A stretch of 41,478 nt of DNA from Helicobacter sp. MIT 05-5294 (GTDB lineage Bacteria > Campylobacterota > Campylobacteria > Campylobacterales > Helicobacteraceae). How positions within the stretch are numbered: the stretch's first letter is position 1; each line of letters opens with the position of its first letter. Shown here in pieces: positions 33,958 through 41,478 of the stretch. The stretch spans positions 1 to 41,478 of the forward strand of contig NZ_JRPA02000013.1 in the NCBI RefSeq assembly GCF_000765675.1. Direction: 5' to 3'. Position numbers and translations under genes: made by a program. The notes below the pieces were generated by a model that searched no databases, was not told where the DNA came from, and worked only from the letters and a program-made list of their open reading frames with translations.

Positions 33958-36060
33958 ATGTGGTGTAAAGAATCGGATTTAGCAGAAGTTGCATACACGC
34001 TAGAAAAATCTAGGGATTGCGCAATCATTCACTTACAAGAGGCGCGGAATCTTGAAATCATAAGTCTTGGGGGAGGTGAGGACGCGAAAAACTTTAATGT
34101 GTTGGCATTTGGAGAGAATCAATGGAGAAGCTTAGATGAAGAACCGCACGAATCAGCAGAATCTAATGGCACAAAATCCATAATTATCAGGCTTAATGAG
34201 AAGTATTCTATCGCGAAACTAAAAATCACGAGCCAAAACCCACAAGCCTTAAAAAACCTAAAAATTCATTTGTATGTGAGGCGATATACAGGACTATTCG
34301 TAGTTGCCGTAGCAAGTGGCTATGGCGATAGGCTCATCGGGCTTTTGAATTGTATGTATTTAGCGTCTCTTAGCAACTTTAACTTCGGATTCACTTGGCT
34401 AAGTCGGACTATCAATAATAATACACAAAATGTAACCAATATCGTGGTGGATTCTCAAGAAAGGGTGTTTGAAAAAGATTTTATCCAAAAACATTCTTAT
34501 AATGGAAAAATCCAAAATTCCGGGTGGATTGCCGTAAAGGGTAGGGATTCCATAGAAGATTTTGCCAAAAAGCCTTTTATGTGTGATTTTGGCTATTATC
34601 TCTATCATGCCAATATCAAATATTATCTAAAAAATGCCCCCAAAGACGCTACGCTAGAATACCCAAAACTATGGGAGAAAATAGGCTTTAGTAAGGAGGT
34701 TAAAGAAGTGCTAGAATGCGCTAAAAAGTGTGCGCTAGATGTGGCTAAAGAGGGCTTTATCGCGATTCATCTAAGAAGTGGCGATATCGTCTTTAAGGAT
34801 TATTGTTATAATTCCGGTCATTGGCTTTACAAAACTATGCCCATAGAAGCGGCATTATGGATAATAGAGTGCAATCAAGACAAAGATATTGTCCTATATG
34901 GAGAGGATAGAGAGGTGCTAGAGGCGATAAAGGCGCATTTCAAGGAGCTTAAGATTCATCTAGCATATACTCTAGCACCTGAACTAGACCCAACAATGCA
35001 GACATTCTTTGAGATTGGATTTATCGCACAAGCAAAAGAGATTTATGGGGCTAGTGGCAGTGGATTTGCTAGACTTCCTGCACTCATTGGGCTTGGGCGT
35101 GAGCCAAAAGCGTGGAATGAGGGTCTAAGTGAGTGGGAGTGTGCTCAAATAATCCATAAATATTTTAACGCGCTAGATTCTATCCACCCGCTACATAAGG
35201 CACACAGTAAATATTATTACTATCAACTCTATCGCAGAATCTACCCTAAAGACTATGCGCATTTTTCTGACACCTTAGAATCCGCACTTGGTTTTAATCC
35301 GCAAAACCTTATGTATTCTTGGTTGCTTTTAGAATCCTCTTTAAATCTTGGAAATTTAGAATATAGCGACTTTTTAGCCCAAACAATCTTACAAAAACCA
35401 TTACAATACACGTTAAAGGTGCTTTTTGAATGTCAATTTTCTAGCCAAATCGTGCCAAACATCACGCAAAGTTTGCAGAATCTACCCCAAAATAGCTCTT
35501 ATGATTCTTTGCGTCTCATTCTAGGTAGCATTTATGAGGCAAAGGCACTAGACATTTATAAGCAATTAGCACAAAATTCTAAATCATTACCCCCAGAGAT
35601 TCTTAAAACTTTGGAATCCAAAATCCAAAATCTAAAGCTAAATCCTGCTACTTTAGATTCTAAATTAAAGTTGTTAGTCAAAGAAAACGCCACAAAACAA
35701 AAGCGTATCAATGAGCTAGACAATGCTAAGATTAGAATCCACAACCATTTAGCTTATAAATTAGGTAGTGCAATGATTCTAAGCTCTAAAAGTTTATGGG
35801 GATACATTAGAATGCCTTATGTATTAAGCTATATCAAAGAATCCCATAGAGAAGAACAGAGAAAATATCAACAAAAAATCGCAAAGAATCCTAGTTTGAA
35901 ATTACCAAAATTGGAATCTTATGCGGATTATCAGGAGGCTTTGAAAGAAAAGCAATGCTTCACTTATAAGCTTGGCGAGGCTCTAATAGCAGCTAATAAT
36001 GTGGGGGGGGGGGGCAAATACTCTCCTTTTTACGATTCTTTGCCGAAGTGCGTAGGTTAA
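33958..36060 (+). CDS. Fucosyltransferase-like glycosyltransferase with N-terminal jelly-roll and YKLG tail, phase-variable 3' end
   Basis: A 700-residue multidomain protein. Residues ~25-105 are beta-rich and end in a discoidin-like pattern. Residues ~110-400 are the catalytic part, with HLRSGDIVF near 270 matching the H(V/L)RxGD motif of alpha-1,2/1,6-fucosyltransferase folds, and YGASGSGFARLPALIG near 365 matching their second donor-site motif. Residues ~430-560 are helical, possibly TPR-like. A short coiled coil at ~570-590 leads to two tandem YKLG modules at ~598 and ~669. A G12 tract at 36003-36014 puts the present frame into an 11-residue, unrelated tail. With 10 or 13 G, translation would run to 36089 and end in a basic amphipathic helix. 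Ribosome site AAAGG. The target glycan is unknown. Confidence 0.78.
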   Translation: MWCKESDLAEVAYTLEKSRDCAIIHLQEARNLEIISLGGGEDAKNFNVLAFGENQWRSLDEEPHESAESNGTKSIIIRLNEKYSIAKLKITSQNPQALKNLKIHLYVRRYTGLFVVAVASGYGDRLIGLLNCMYLASLSNFNFGFTWLSRTINNNTQNVTNIVVDSQERVFEKDFIQKHSYNGKIQNSGWIAVKGRDSIEDFAKKPFMCDFGYYLYHANIKYYLKNAPKDATLEYPKLWEKIGFSKEVKEVLECAKKCALDVAKEGFIAIHLRSGDIVFKDYCYNSGHWLYKTMPIEAALWIIECNQDKDIVLYGEDREVLEAIKAHFKELKIHLAYTLAPELDPTMQTFFEIGFIAQAKEIYGASGSGFARLPALIGLGREPKAWNEGLSEWECAQIIHKYFNALDSIHPLHKAHSKYYYYQLYRRIYPKDYAHFSDTLESALGFNPQNLMYSWLLLESSLNLGNLEYSDFLAQTILQKPLQYTLKVLFECQFSSQIVPNITQSLQNLPQNSSYDSLRLILGSIYEAKALDIYKQLAQNSKSLPPEILKTLESKIQNLKLNPATLDSKLKLLVKENATKQKRINELDNAKIRIHNHLAYKLGSAMILSSKSLWGYIRMPYVLSYIKESHREEQRKYQQKIAKNPSLKLPKLESYADYQEALKEKQCFTYKLGEALIAANNVGGGGKYSPFYDSLPKCVG
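36003..36014 (+). repeat. Poly-G tract (G12) near the end of the glycosyltransferase gene
   Basis: Twelve G. G12 gives a stop at 36058-36060, G11 ends at TAG about two codons earlier, and G10 or G13 extends the protein to a TAA at 36087-36089. The tract therefore selects among three C-termini and does not abolish the enzyme. Confidence 0.85.
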
Positions 36061-36117
36061 AGAAAGAGTTTAAAGAGAAAAGAAAATAAGGAATCGCAAG
36101 GACATTAGGGTTTTATT

Positions 36118-36243
36118 CGTCATTGCGAGAATGCGTAGCATTCGTGGCAATCTATAAGATTAGTTTCCTTTGCGTTTGTTAATGGAATCTTAAAAGTGAG
36201 ATTCTAAGCTATGGATTGCTTCGGCTTCGCCTTGCAATGGCGA
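36118..36243. repeat. MITE-like dispersed palindromic repeat
   Basis: Opens with CGTCATTGCGAG and closes with CTTGCAATGGCG. Inner pieces GTGGCAATC and GGATTGCTTCGGCTTCG recur in the copies near 16958 and 39130. It lies between the convergent glycosyltransferase and flhB genes. Confidence 0.55.
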
Positions 36244-36256
36244 AAGAGACACAATC

Positions 36257-37324
36257 CTAACTCGCCCTTTTCTTGCGTTCATCATTGATTTTTTGGACTT
36301 TGATAAGCACTTCTACCATTGCTTGATACAAAGTTTCTGGAATCTCCATATCCAAATCCACATCTTTATACAACGCCCGAGCCAAAGGAGGATTCTCAAT
36401 AATTGGAATCTCGTGTTCGTTCGCAATTTCTTTAATACGCTTAGCCAAAAAATCCACGCCTTTTGCCAACACACGCGGTGCGCGTTCTTTTTGTTGGTCG
36501 TAGCGCAATGCGACAGCATAGTGGGTTGGATTGGTTACGACGACATCGGCGCTCGGGAGATTCTGCATCATACGCTTTCTAGCCGCTTGAAACATCAAGG
36601 AGCGGATTTTGCCCTTAATTTGTTGGTCTCCCTCCATATTTTTAAACTCATCTTTGACCTCTTGTTTGCTCATACGCAAAGACTTGAAATACTGATACCT
36701 TTTAATCAAATAATCCACACTCGCCATAACTAAAAAAAATGCCAACAAGATTCCAATCAAAATCAAAGCCTTATCGCGAAACCAAAGCATTTGATCGCCG
36801 ATAGGGAAAAGCGCAACCGTGGTTAGTTCGTGCATAAAGCTAATAAAAACAAAAAATCCAATCACAAAAGCTGTCATTACTTTAAAAGTAATCAAGAATC
36901 CGTCAAGAAGTTTTTTAAGCGAAATAAGATTCTTTAATCCACTGATGAAATTTAACTTCTGCAACTTTGGCTGAATCGCTTTGACCGTGAGCAAAAAACC
37001 ACTTTGGGAGACATTTGCCACTACACCCATAATCATCAAAGCAGCAAAAATAGGTGCGAGAAGTAAAAGAATCTGAAAAACAAGAGAAATTGCGATAGAC
37101 ATAGCGTTTTCACGCGTTAAATCTTGGGAGAAACTTTGATAGATTTGCTCAAACACGCTACTAATGCCCCTCACCCAAAAGTTAAAACACAAAAAAATCA
37201 GCACCAACCCCATTACAAGCCCTAAAAACGCATTGACATCAGGGCTTTTAAGGACATTTCCCTCTTCTCTAGCCTTTTCAATCTTACGCGGGGAGGGGGC
37301 TTCTGTCTTTTCTTGATCGTCCAT
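36257..37324 (-). CDS. flhB: Flagellar export protein FlhB
   Basis: A 355-residue FlhB. It has the basic N-terminus with EKTEAPSPRKIEKAREEG, four membrane helices (~residues 30-215) and the autocleavage motif NPTH in VVTNPTHYAVALRYD, followed by the cytoplasmic tail. It is a gate and substrate-switch component of the flagellar type III export apparatus. It is 13 bp downstream of mobA. Confidence 0.96.
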   Translation of the reverse strand: MDDQEKTEAPSPRKIEKAREEGNVLKSPDVNAFLGLVMGLVLIFLCFNFWVRGISSVFEQIYQSFSQDLTRENAMSIAISLVFQILLLLAPIFAALMIMGVVANVSQSGFLLTVKAIQPKLQKLNFISGLKNLISLKKLLDGFLITFKVMTAFVIGFFVFISFMHELTTVALFPIGDQMLWFRDKALILIGILLAFFLVMASVDYLIKRYQYFKSLRMSKQEVKDEFKNMEGDQQIKGKIRSLMFQAARKRMMQNLPSADVVVTNPTHYAVALRYDQQKERAPRVLAKGVDFLAKRIKEIANEHEIPIIENPPLARALYKDVDLDMEIPETLYQAMVEVLIKVQKINDERKKRAS

Positions 37325-37337
37325 TTTATGCCTTTAT

Positions 37338-37997
37338 TTAGGATTTTATGTGCGCTAAAGCTTGATGATAATCTTCTTGCGTGTTAAGATTCTGTGTTTT
37401 TGCCTCTTCTATCTCTACAAACTGCGTATTTATCGCGCTTAAAAGATTCATCAATTTGTAATCGTTTTGGGCGATTTGGGCTTGAATCTGCGCAAGAGAA
37501 TCTCGCGTGTAGATTCCAAGTAGAGGGTGAATCTTGCTATTTTTGGCAAAAGTTGGTTTGCGGTTTGCTATATAGGCTTGCCAAATTTTCGCAACGCAAT
37601 CCATATCAAAAAAAGGTGCGTCAATGCTTAGGACAAACGCATGGCATTGGAGAGATTCCAAAACACTTTGCAAACCAAAAATCGGCGCGAATTGCGATTT
37701 TGGTAAATGCGCTAAAGTCGTTGAAGTATCCAAATCTTCGGGTGCATTGGAATCTAAAATCGTTTGGATTCCAAAGGCATTTGGAATCGCAAATTTAGCC
37801 GAGAGATACACACTCTCAAACGCTCCTTTCAAACGCCTAATTTGAAAATCCGCCAAAGTTTCTGATTCCCCGCCAAAACTCAAAGTTTGCTTTAATTTGC
37901 CCATTCTTACACTTTTGCCACCACACAAAAGCACAAGAGGAATCGCAAAAGGCGGCGCATCAAAAGGAATCGTAGAGGGCTTTGGAAGCTCACACAA
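37338..37997 (-). CDS. mobA: Molybdenum cofactor guanylyltransferase MobA
   Basis: A 219-residue nucleotidyltransferase. The GTP-binding motif LLCGGKSVRMGKLKQTL and the metal-binding LSIDAPFFD are present, as is a VEIEEAKTQNLNTQEDY tail matching the family's NINTPEDL end. It attaches GMP to molybdopterin. The start codon is TTG at 37997 with AGGAG upstream. It is divergent from moaA and in front of flhB. Confidence 0.88.
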   Translation of the reverse strand: MCELPKPSTIPFDAPPFAIPLVLLCGGKSVRMGKLKQTLSFGGESETLADFQIRRLKGAFESVYLSAKFAIPNAFGIQTILDSNAPEDLDTSTTLAHLPKSQFAPIFGLQSVLESLQCHAFVLSIDAPFFDMDCVAKIWQAYIANRKPTFAKNSKIHPLLGIYTRDSLAQIQAQIAQNDYKLMNLLSAINTQFVEIEEAKTQNLNTQEDYHQALAHIKS

Positions 37998-38111
37998 AAG
38001 AATCTCCTAAAAGAAATCAAAAATCTAAAATTACGCTAAATTTTGGCAAAATTATAGCTTTTTTCAAGCACTTTTGGTAGGATTCTAAACTTTAAATTTC
38101 AAGGAGTGCGT

Positions 38112-39110
38112 GTGCTAGTAGATGGTTTTGGACGAACCATTGATTATATGCGGATTAGCGTAACACAAAGGTGTAATTTCCGCTGTGCTTATTGTATGCC
38201 AAATACGCCGATGAATCTTGGCGATGAGCGTGATGATGTGCCATTGGAATCTGTGTTGAATTTCGTAAAAGTCGCCATAGAACAAGGAGTGAAAAAAATC
38301 AGAATCACGGGCGGAGAACCGCTTTTGCGCTCCAAAATCGTTGAATTTATCGCCCAAATTTATGCTTTCGCCCCGCAAATTGATATTGCACTCACAACGA
38401 ATGCCTTTTTACTCGCTCCTCTTGCCAAACCTCTCAAGGAAGCAGGGCTAATGCGCATTAATATTTCGTTAGATTCGTTGCAAAAGGACAGAATCTCGTG
38501 CATTTCTAAGCGTGATGGATTGGAAAAAATCTTGCAGGGCATTGAAGAAGCGCATAAAGTCGGATTCAAAATCAAGCTCAATATGGTCCCGCTAAAAAAT
38601 CTCAACGACGATGAGATTGTCGCGGTGCTAGAATATGGTATGCAAAAGAGCATTATGGTGCGCTTTATTGAATATATGGAAAACACACACGCCAAAGGAG
38701 GAATCACAGGCTTAAAGCTTAGCGAGATTCTTACGCGTGTGCGCCAAAAATACCCCGCACAGGTTTTTGAAAAGGAGATTGTCGGACCTGCGACGCTTTT
38801 TAGGATTCCAAAGGAGAGTGTGCAAGAATCTCTAGGATTGCAAATGGCACGGGATTATATCTTTGGCGTGATTGCCCCGCACAACGATGATTTTTGCAAA
38901 ACTTGCAACAGAATCCGTCTAAGTAGTGAGGGCAAACTGATTCCTTGCCTCTATCATGATAATGCAATTGACATCAAAGAAGCTATGCTTTATGGCGATA
39001 CTGATGAGATTCTATCACGCTTGAAGCTTTGCATTCAAAACAAGCCCGAAAAGAATGATTGGGGCAAAAACGCTATCTCTTCAAGAGCGTTTTACCAAAC
39101 CGGCGGCTAA
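38112..39110 (+). CDS. moaA: GTP 3',8-cyclase MoaA (radical SAM)
   Basis: A 332-residue radical-SAM enzyme. The N-terminal cluster motif is CNFRCAYC, the SAM-binding GGEPLLR follows, the C-terminal second cluster is CKTCNRIRLSSEGKLIPC, and the protein ends in the Gly-Gly needed for activity (TGG). It makes the first intermediate of molybdopterin from GTP. GTG at 38112 is preferred because AAGGAG (38101-38106) is 5 nt upstream; GTG at 38106 would overlap that site. Confidence 0.95.
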   Translation: MLVDGFGRTIDYMRISVTQRCNFRCAYCMPNTPMNLGDERDDVPLESVLNFVKVAIEQGVKKIRITGGEPLLRSKIVEFIAQIYAFAPQIDIALTTNAFLLAPLAKPLKEAGLMRINISLDSLQKDRISCISKRDGLEKILQGIEEAHKVGFKIKLNMVPLKNLNDDEIVAVLEYGMQKSIMVRFIEYMENTHAKGGITGLKLSEILTRVRQKYPAQVFEKEIVGPATLFRIPKESVQESLGLQMARDYIFGVIAPHNDDFCKTCNRIRLSSEGKLIPCLYHDNAIDIKEAMLYGDTDEILSRLKLCIQNKPEKNDWGKNAISSRAFYQTGG

Positions 39111-39129
39111 TGTTCGCTGTCAAAATACG

Positions 39130-39250
39130 CGTTATTGCGAGATTCTGCGATAGTAGAATCGTGGCAATCCATAATCTAAAATCTCGCCATTGTGGAATCC
39201 GCTTTTGTTTAAAATCATAGCCGCGTTCGCTTCGCCATTTCACAATGACG
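39130..39250. repeat. MITE-like dispersed palindromic repeat
   Basis: Bounded by CGTTATTGCGAG (39130-39141) and CACAATGACG (39241-39250), with inner GCAATCCATAATC as in the 16958 copy. It lies after moaA. From 39251 to about 39360 I see no gene. Confidence 0.6.
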
Positions 39251-39363
39251 CAAGGATTACCATTACGCATTGCATTGCCTAGTCGTCATCGTGAGCACAT
39301 TGCATAGCAATTTGCCCATACTTGCACAAATTTGAAAAATCTTCGTGCATTTTATTTTTATCT

Positions 39364-39369
39364 TATAAT
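39364..39369 (+). promoter_or_regulatory. -10 box TATAAT for candidate small RNA
   Basis: A perfect TATAAT in an A/T-rich stretch (ATTTTTATCTTATAATTTTT). It predicts a start about 39375 and no open frame follows. It is the best promoter in the 518-bp gap. Confidence 0.55.
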
Positions 39370-39375
39370 TTTTAA

Positions 39376-39475
39376 GTAAGATTCTATTCGCGCTTTTTAG
39401 CGCGTGTCTCCTTTGGTAGATTACCCCCCCCAATCTGCCAAAAGACTTGAAGGCGATATTTTCGCCTTCAAAGCT
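39376..39475 (+). ncRNA. Candidate structured small RNA with C8 hairpin loop
   Basis: Three consecutive stem-loops follow the -10 box. Hairpin 1: CGCGC/GCGCG at 39389-39404 with loop TTTTTA. Hairpin 2: TTTGGTAGATT (39412-39422) pairs with AATCTGCCAAA (39432-39442), 11 pairs with one G-U, and its 9-nt loop is A followed by eight C. Hairpin 3: TTGAAGGCGA (39447-39456) pairs fully with TCGCCTTCAA (39462-39471). The last may end transcription but has no U-run. The C-rich loop resembles the principle of H. pylori RepG, which binds G-repeats in mRNA, though the gene neighbours differ. Both ends are estimates. Confidence 0.45.
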
Positions 39476-39556
39476 ACACTAGATTCAAAACAGCCAAGAA
39501 ATAACAAGAAACAAACAGAATCCAAAAAGCCAAAAATTAAAAAGAGCAAACTTTTC

Positions 39557-39574
39557 TTAATGATAATTATTTTC
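39557..39574. promoter_or_regulatory. Possible Fur/PerR-type operator upstream of napA
   Basis: TTAATGATAATTATTTTC resembles the AT-rich TAAT-n-ATTA Fur boxes of Helicobacter and lies just upstream of the napA promoter. Iron or peroxide control of Dps is common in this group. The match is by eye. Confidence 0.35.
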
Positions 39575-39592
39575 CTTTAAGAATCCGATTTG

Positions 39593-39598
39593 TATAAT
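39593..39598 (+). promoter_or_regulatory. -10 box TATAAT for napA/dps
   Basis: A perfect TATAAT (TTTGTATAATTTC) 31 bp before the ATG at 39629. Confidence 0.65.
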
Positions 39599-39628
39599 TT
39601 CACATACAAAATTTTTAAGGAGACAAAT

Positions 39629-40066
39629 ATGAATAAAATTGTTCAAGCGTTGAAGCAAATTCAAGCGGATTCCGCAGTATTTTATATCAAACTTCACAAT
39701 TACCATTGGAATGTTAAAGGTGCTGATTTTCACCCTGTGCATTCTGCACTAGAAAGTATGTATGATGAAGTTACAGAGCAAATGGACGAAGTTGCAGAGC
39801 GCACAATTCAAATCGGCGAAAAGCCTTTTGTAACGCTAAAAGATATGTTGGCTGCTAGTAAAATCAAAGAAGACAAAGGCACAAGCTTTGATTCTAAAAC
39901 CATCTTGAAATCTATCTTGCCTGATTATGAGTATTTCTTGAAATCTTTTAGAGAACTTTCTGATTTGGCAGGTGAAGCAAACGACAAAGCCACCGTTGCC
40001 CTAGCGGACGAAAAAGTTGCAAGCTTAGAAAAAGCAATTTGGATGTTAAAAGCACAACTTGCCTAA
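39629..40066 (+). CDS. napA: Dps/neutrophil-activating protein A (ferritin-like mini-ferritin)
   Basis: A 145-residue Dps-family protein. The ferroxidase residues lie in LHNYHWNVKGADFHPVHSALE and MYDEVTEQMDEVAERTIQIG. It stores iron as a dodecamer and protects from peroxide; in H. pylori the homologue (NapA/HP-NAP) also activates neutrophils. The ATG at 39629 has GGAG 8 nt upstream; an earlier in-frame start at 39590 lies before the promoter box. It is monocistronic. Confidence 0.96.
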   Translation: MNKIVQALKQIQADSAVFYIKLHNYHWNVKGADFHPVHSALESMYDEVTEQMDEVAERTIQIGEKPFVTLKDMLAASKIKEDKGTSFDSKTILKSILPDYEYFLKSFRELSDLAGEANDKATVALADEKVASLEKAIWMLKAQLA

Positions 40067-40075
40067 AACTGCATA

Positions 40076-40100
40076 CACGAAGATTCTTAAAATCTTCGTG
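40076..40100 (+). terminator. Stem-loop after napA
   Basis: CACGAAGATT (40076-40085) pairs perfectly with AATCTTCGTG (40091-40100) over loop CTTAA, 10 nt after the napA stop. There is no U-run, which is also true of hairpin 3 of the candidate RNA upstream. Confidence 0.5.
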
Positions 40101-40316
40101 CTACGCTTCATTGAGTTTCCACGCACAAACTAACACACTAACCAAAACTGCACATTAAACCAAAACTTGGCAACCCAAACAAGCTTTGAATCTCTCTTTG
40201 CCTTATTTATGTTGGCTTTAAATTGCAAAAGTCAAAAACTTAACCATAAATTAAAGAATAATTCTATAAACTATCACTATTTTTGTATTGAAAAATGAAA
40301 GCAAAAGGAGATTCTT

Positions 40317-41478
40317 ATGAAAGCGTTAAGGGTATCGCTGGTAACGAAAATTGCGGGTTTGATTGTTGTTACTTTTGTGATTATGGTAAGCATTAGTGCA
40401 ATCGCAAATTACAAAAACACGATTGATGATTCCATCAAAGTCTATCATTTGCTCCAAGAAAGCATTTTGAAGGCTTCTTACACGACTATCAACATCACAA
40501 TGAACATTGAAGCAGAGCAGCACTTGAAGTTTTTAGCCGAAGAGATTAGCGGAATTAATCGCTATGATATTGCGTCTATTCGTAAAGCACTCTCAAGCGT
40601 GCAATACACCGTGAAATATCCTGATATTTATATGGTTTATGAAGACAATGGAGATTTTATTGATGAATGGCTAGAAGACCAATTCCCTACTCATTTTAGC
40701 AATCAATACACTCCGATTCCCTCAACTTACAAAGATATGCGAGAGGCTTCATGGTATCTCCAAGCAAAGCAAAAAAATGGCTTTATTGTAACTCCTGCTT
40801 ACCTTTCTAAAAGCGGAAAACTCGCCGGACAACACCTAGCAACTGCGGCATTGCCCTTCTTCCAAAATGGTAGATTCGCAGGTGTGATTGCAGTAGATAT
40901 TCCTTTGGATTTATTCCAAGACCGCTTCAAAAACTTTGATACTCCGGACTTTCCAAGCCTTAATATCTACATTATGGACCAAAATGGAGAAATCGTATCC
41001 CACGAGATTCCAGAGCTTGTGTTAGACAACAAAAAAACTCCACAAGAAGTTGCAATTATGCAAGCGGTGAAGCAAAATCCACATGGAGTTATCAAGCTAA
41101 AAGACCACACCAACACGGAAAGAATCGCGCACTATCAATCTATGCCTTTTGGTTGGACAATGGTTGCAAGTGCGGATTATGCGGATTACACAAGGGCTTC
41201 TAACATTACTGCTTTCAAAAACCTCGTCATCAATGCTGTGCTAATCATCATCGGTTCTGTTATACTTTATTACATTATTAGAATCTTCCTAAAACCAATC
41301 CGACATATTCAACAAGGCTTGTCTCGTTTCTTCTCCTACCTCAACCACGACACAACCACAGCCAATTTAATCAAGATAGAATCTCACGACGAATTTGGCA
41401 TCATGGCAAAAGAAATCAATCAAAACATTCAAAACATTCAAAAAGGTTTAGAGAAAGATGAAATTGCGATTGCCCAAT
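40317..41478 (+). CDS. Methyl-accepting chemotaxis protein with dCache sensor (3' end outside window)
   Basis: 387 codons are open from ATG 40317 (AAGGAG 7 nt upstream) to the window end. A first membrane helix lies at residues ~10-30, a periplasmic double-Cache-like sensor (~35-300; it includes SWYLQAKQKNGFIVTPAYLS and GVIAVDIPLDLFQ), a second membrane helix at ~301-322, and a HAMP domain after it. The cytoplasmic signalling region is cut by the window. dCache domains commonly bind amino acids or carboxylates; the ligand is not evident here. In the 250 bp before it I see only the napA stem-loop. Confidence 0.88.
   Translation, partial: MKALRVSLVTKIAGLIVVTFVIMVSISAIANYKNTIDDSIKVYHLLQESILKASYTTINITMNIEAEQHLKFLAEEISGINRYDIASIRKALSSVQYTVKYPDIYMVYEDNGDFIDEWLEDQFPTHFSNQYTPIPSTYKDMREASWYLQAKQKNGFIVTPAYLSKSGKLAGQHLATAALPFFQNGRFAGVIAVDIPLDLFQDRFKNFDTPDFPSLNIYIMDQNGEIVSHEIPELVLDNKKTPQEVAIMQAVKQNPHGVIKLKDHTNTERIAHYQSMPFGWTMVASADYADYTRASNITAFKNLVINAVLIIIGSVILYYIIRIFLKPIRHIQQGLSRFFSYLNHDTTTANLIKIESHDEFGIMAKEINQNIQNIQKGLEKDEIAIAQ

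Noticed and set aside
39424-39431. C8 run as a phase-variable coding tract
   Set aside because: No open frame of useful length covers it and it lies exactly in the loop of an 11-bp stem, so a structured RNA explains it better.
1-41478. tRNA or rRNA genes
   Set aside because: I looked for T-loop and CCA-type patterns on both strands and saw none that fold as tRNA; no rRNA-like sequence is present.

Overview
The window looks like a chromosomal segment of a Helicobacter-type epsilonproteobacterium (Campylobacterota). It is AT-rich with tightly packed genes. It carries a neutrophil-activating-protein type Dps, a cysteine-rich Sel1-repeat lipoprotein, a Cj1295-like domain, long poly-G phase-variation tracts and fucosyltransferase-like genes. 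Species cannot be fixed from sequence alone.

Layout. 1-1.3 kb: 3' part missing from a hexapeptide acyltransferase, and a small divergent HTH protein. 1.6-4.0 kb: metN-metI-metQ methionine importer. 4.2-4.5 kb: small exported protein. 4.7-11.3 kb (minus strand): a seven-gene operon made of an NRPS-type adenylation domain fused to a DUF4910 aminopeptidase-like domain, carrier protein, cysteine-cluster protein, AAC(3)-fold acyltransferase, folate-type formyltransferase, second carrier protein and second AAC(3)-fold acyltransferase. 11.4-14.9 kb: MSHA/transformation-type secretin cluster. 15.1-16.9 kb: gltS and queF. 17.2-22.7 kb: Dsb-like thioredoxin-fold protein, an Mla-type lipid transport operon with folB, and an ANT(6)-like nucleotidyltransferase. 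22.8-27.3 kb (minus): RND pump and a translocase-like carrier. 27.4-30.3 kb: Sel1 lipoprotein, bcp, queuosine-precursor transporter, gmhB. 30.3-31.7 kb: frameshifted FAD oxidoreductase. 31.5-33.8 kb: metE. 34-36 kb: large fucosyltransferase-like protein ending in a poly-G tract. 36.3-39.1 kb: flhB, mobA, moaA. 39.1-41.5 kb: repeat, candidate small RNA, napA/dps and the start of a chemoreceptor.

The most interesting system is the 4.7-11.3 kb operon. It has every part needed to activate an amino acid, load it on a stand-alone carrier, formylate it and pass it to an amine or hydroxyl, probably on a surface or flagellar sugar. It contains two long poly-G tracts: a G12 inside the adenylation gene that acts as an ON/OFF switch (ON here), and a G13 at the end of the first acyltransferase that changes its tail and its spacing to the formyltransferase. 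A third tract (G12) ends the fucosyltransferase-like gene. There, a two-copy YKLG tail module indicates that 10 or 13 Gs would give the full-length product, so the present state is a shortened one. The same tail module is on the acyltransferase at the left edge.

A possible link to these tracts is a candidate RNA near 39.4 kb, with a clear -10 box and a hairpin whose loop is eight Cs. It could pair with poly-G in mRNAs, in the manner of H. pylori RepG. This is inference and not shown by the sequence.
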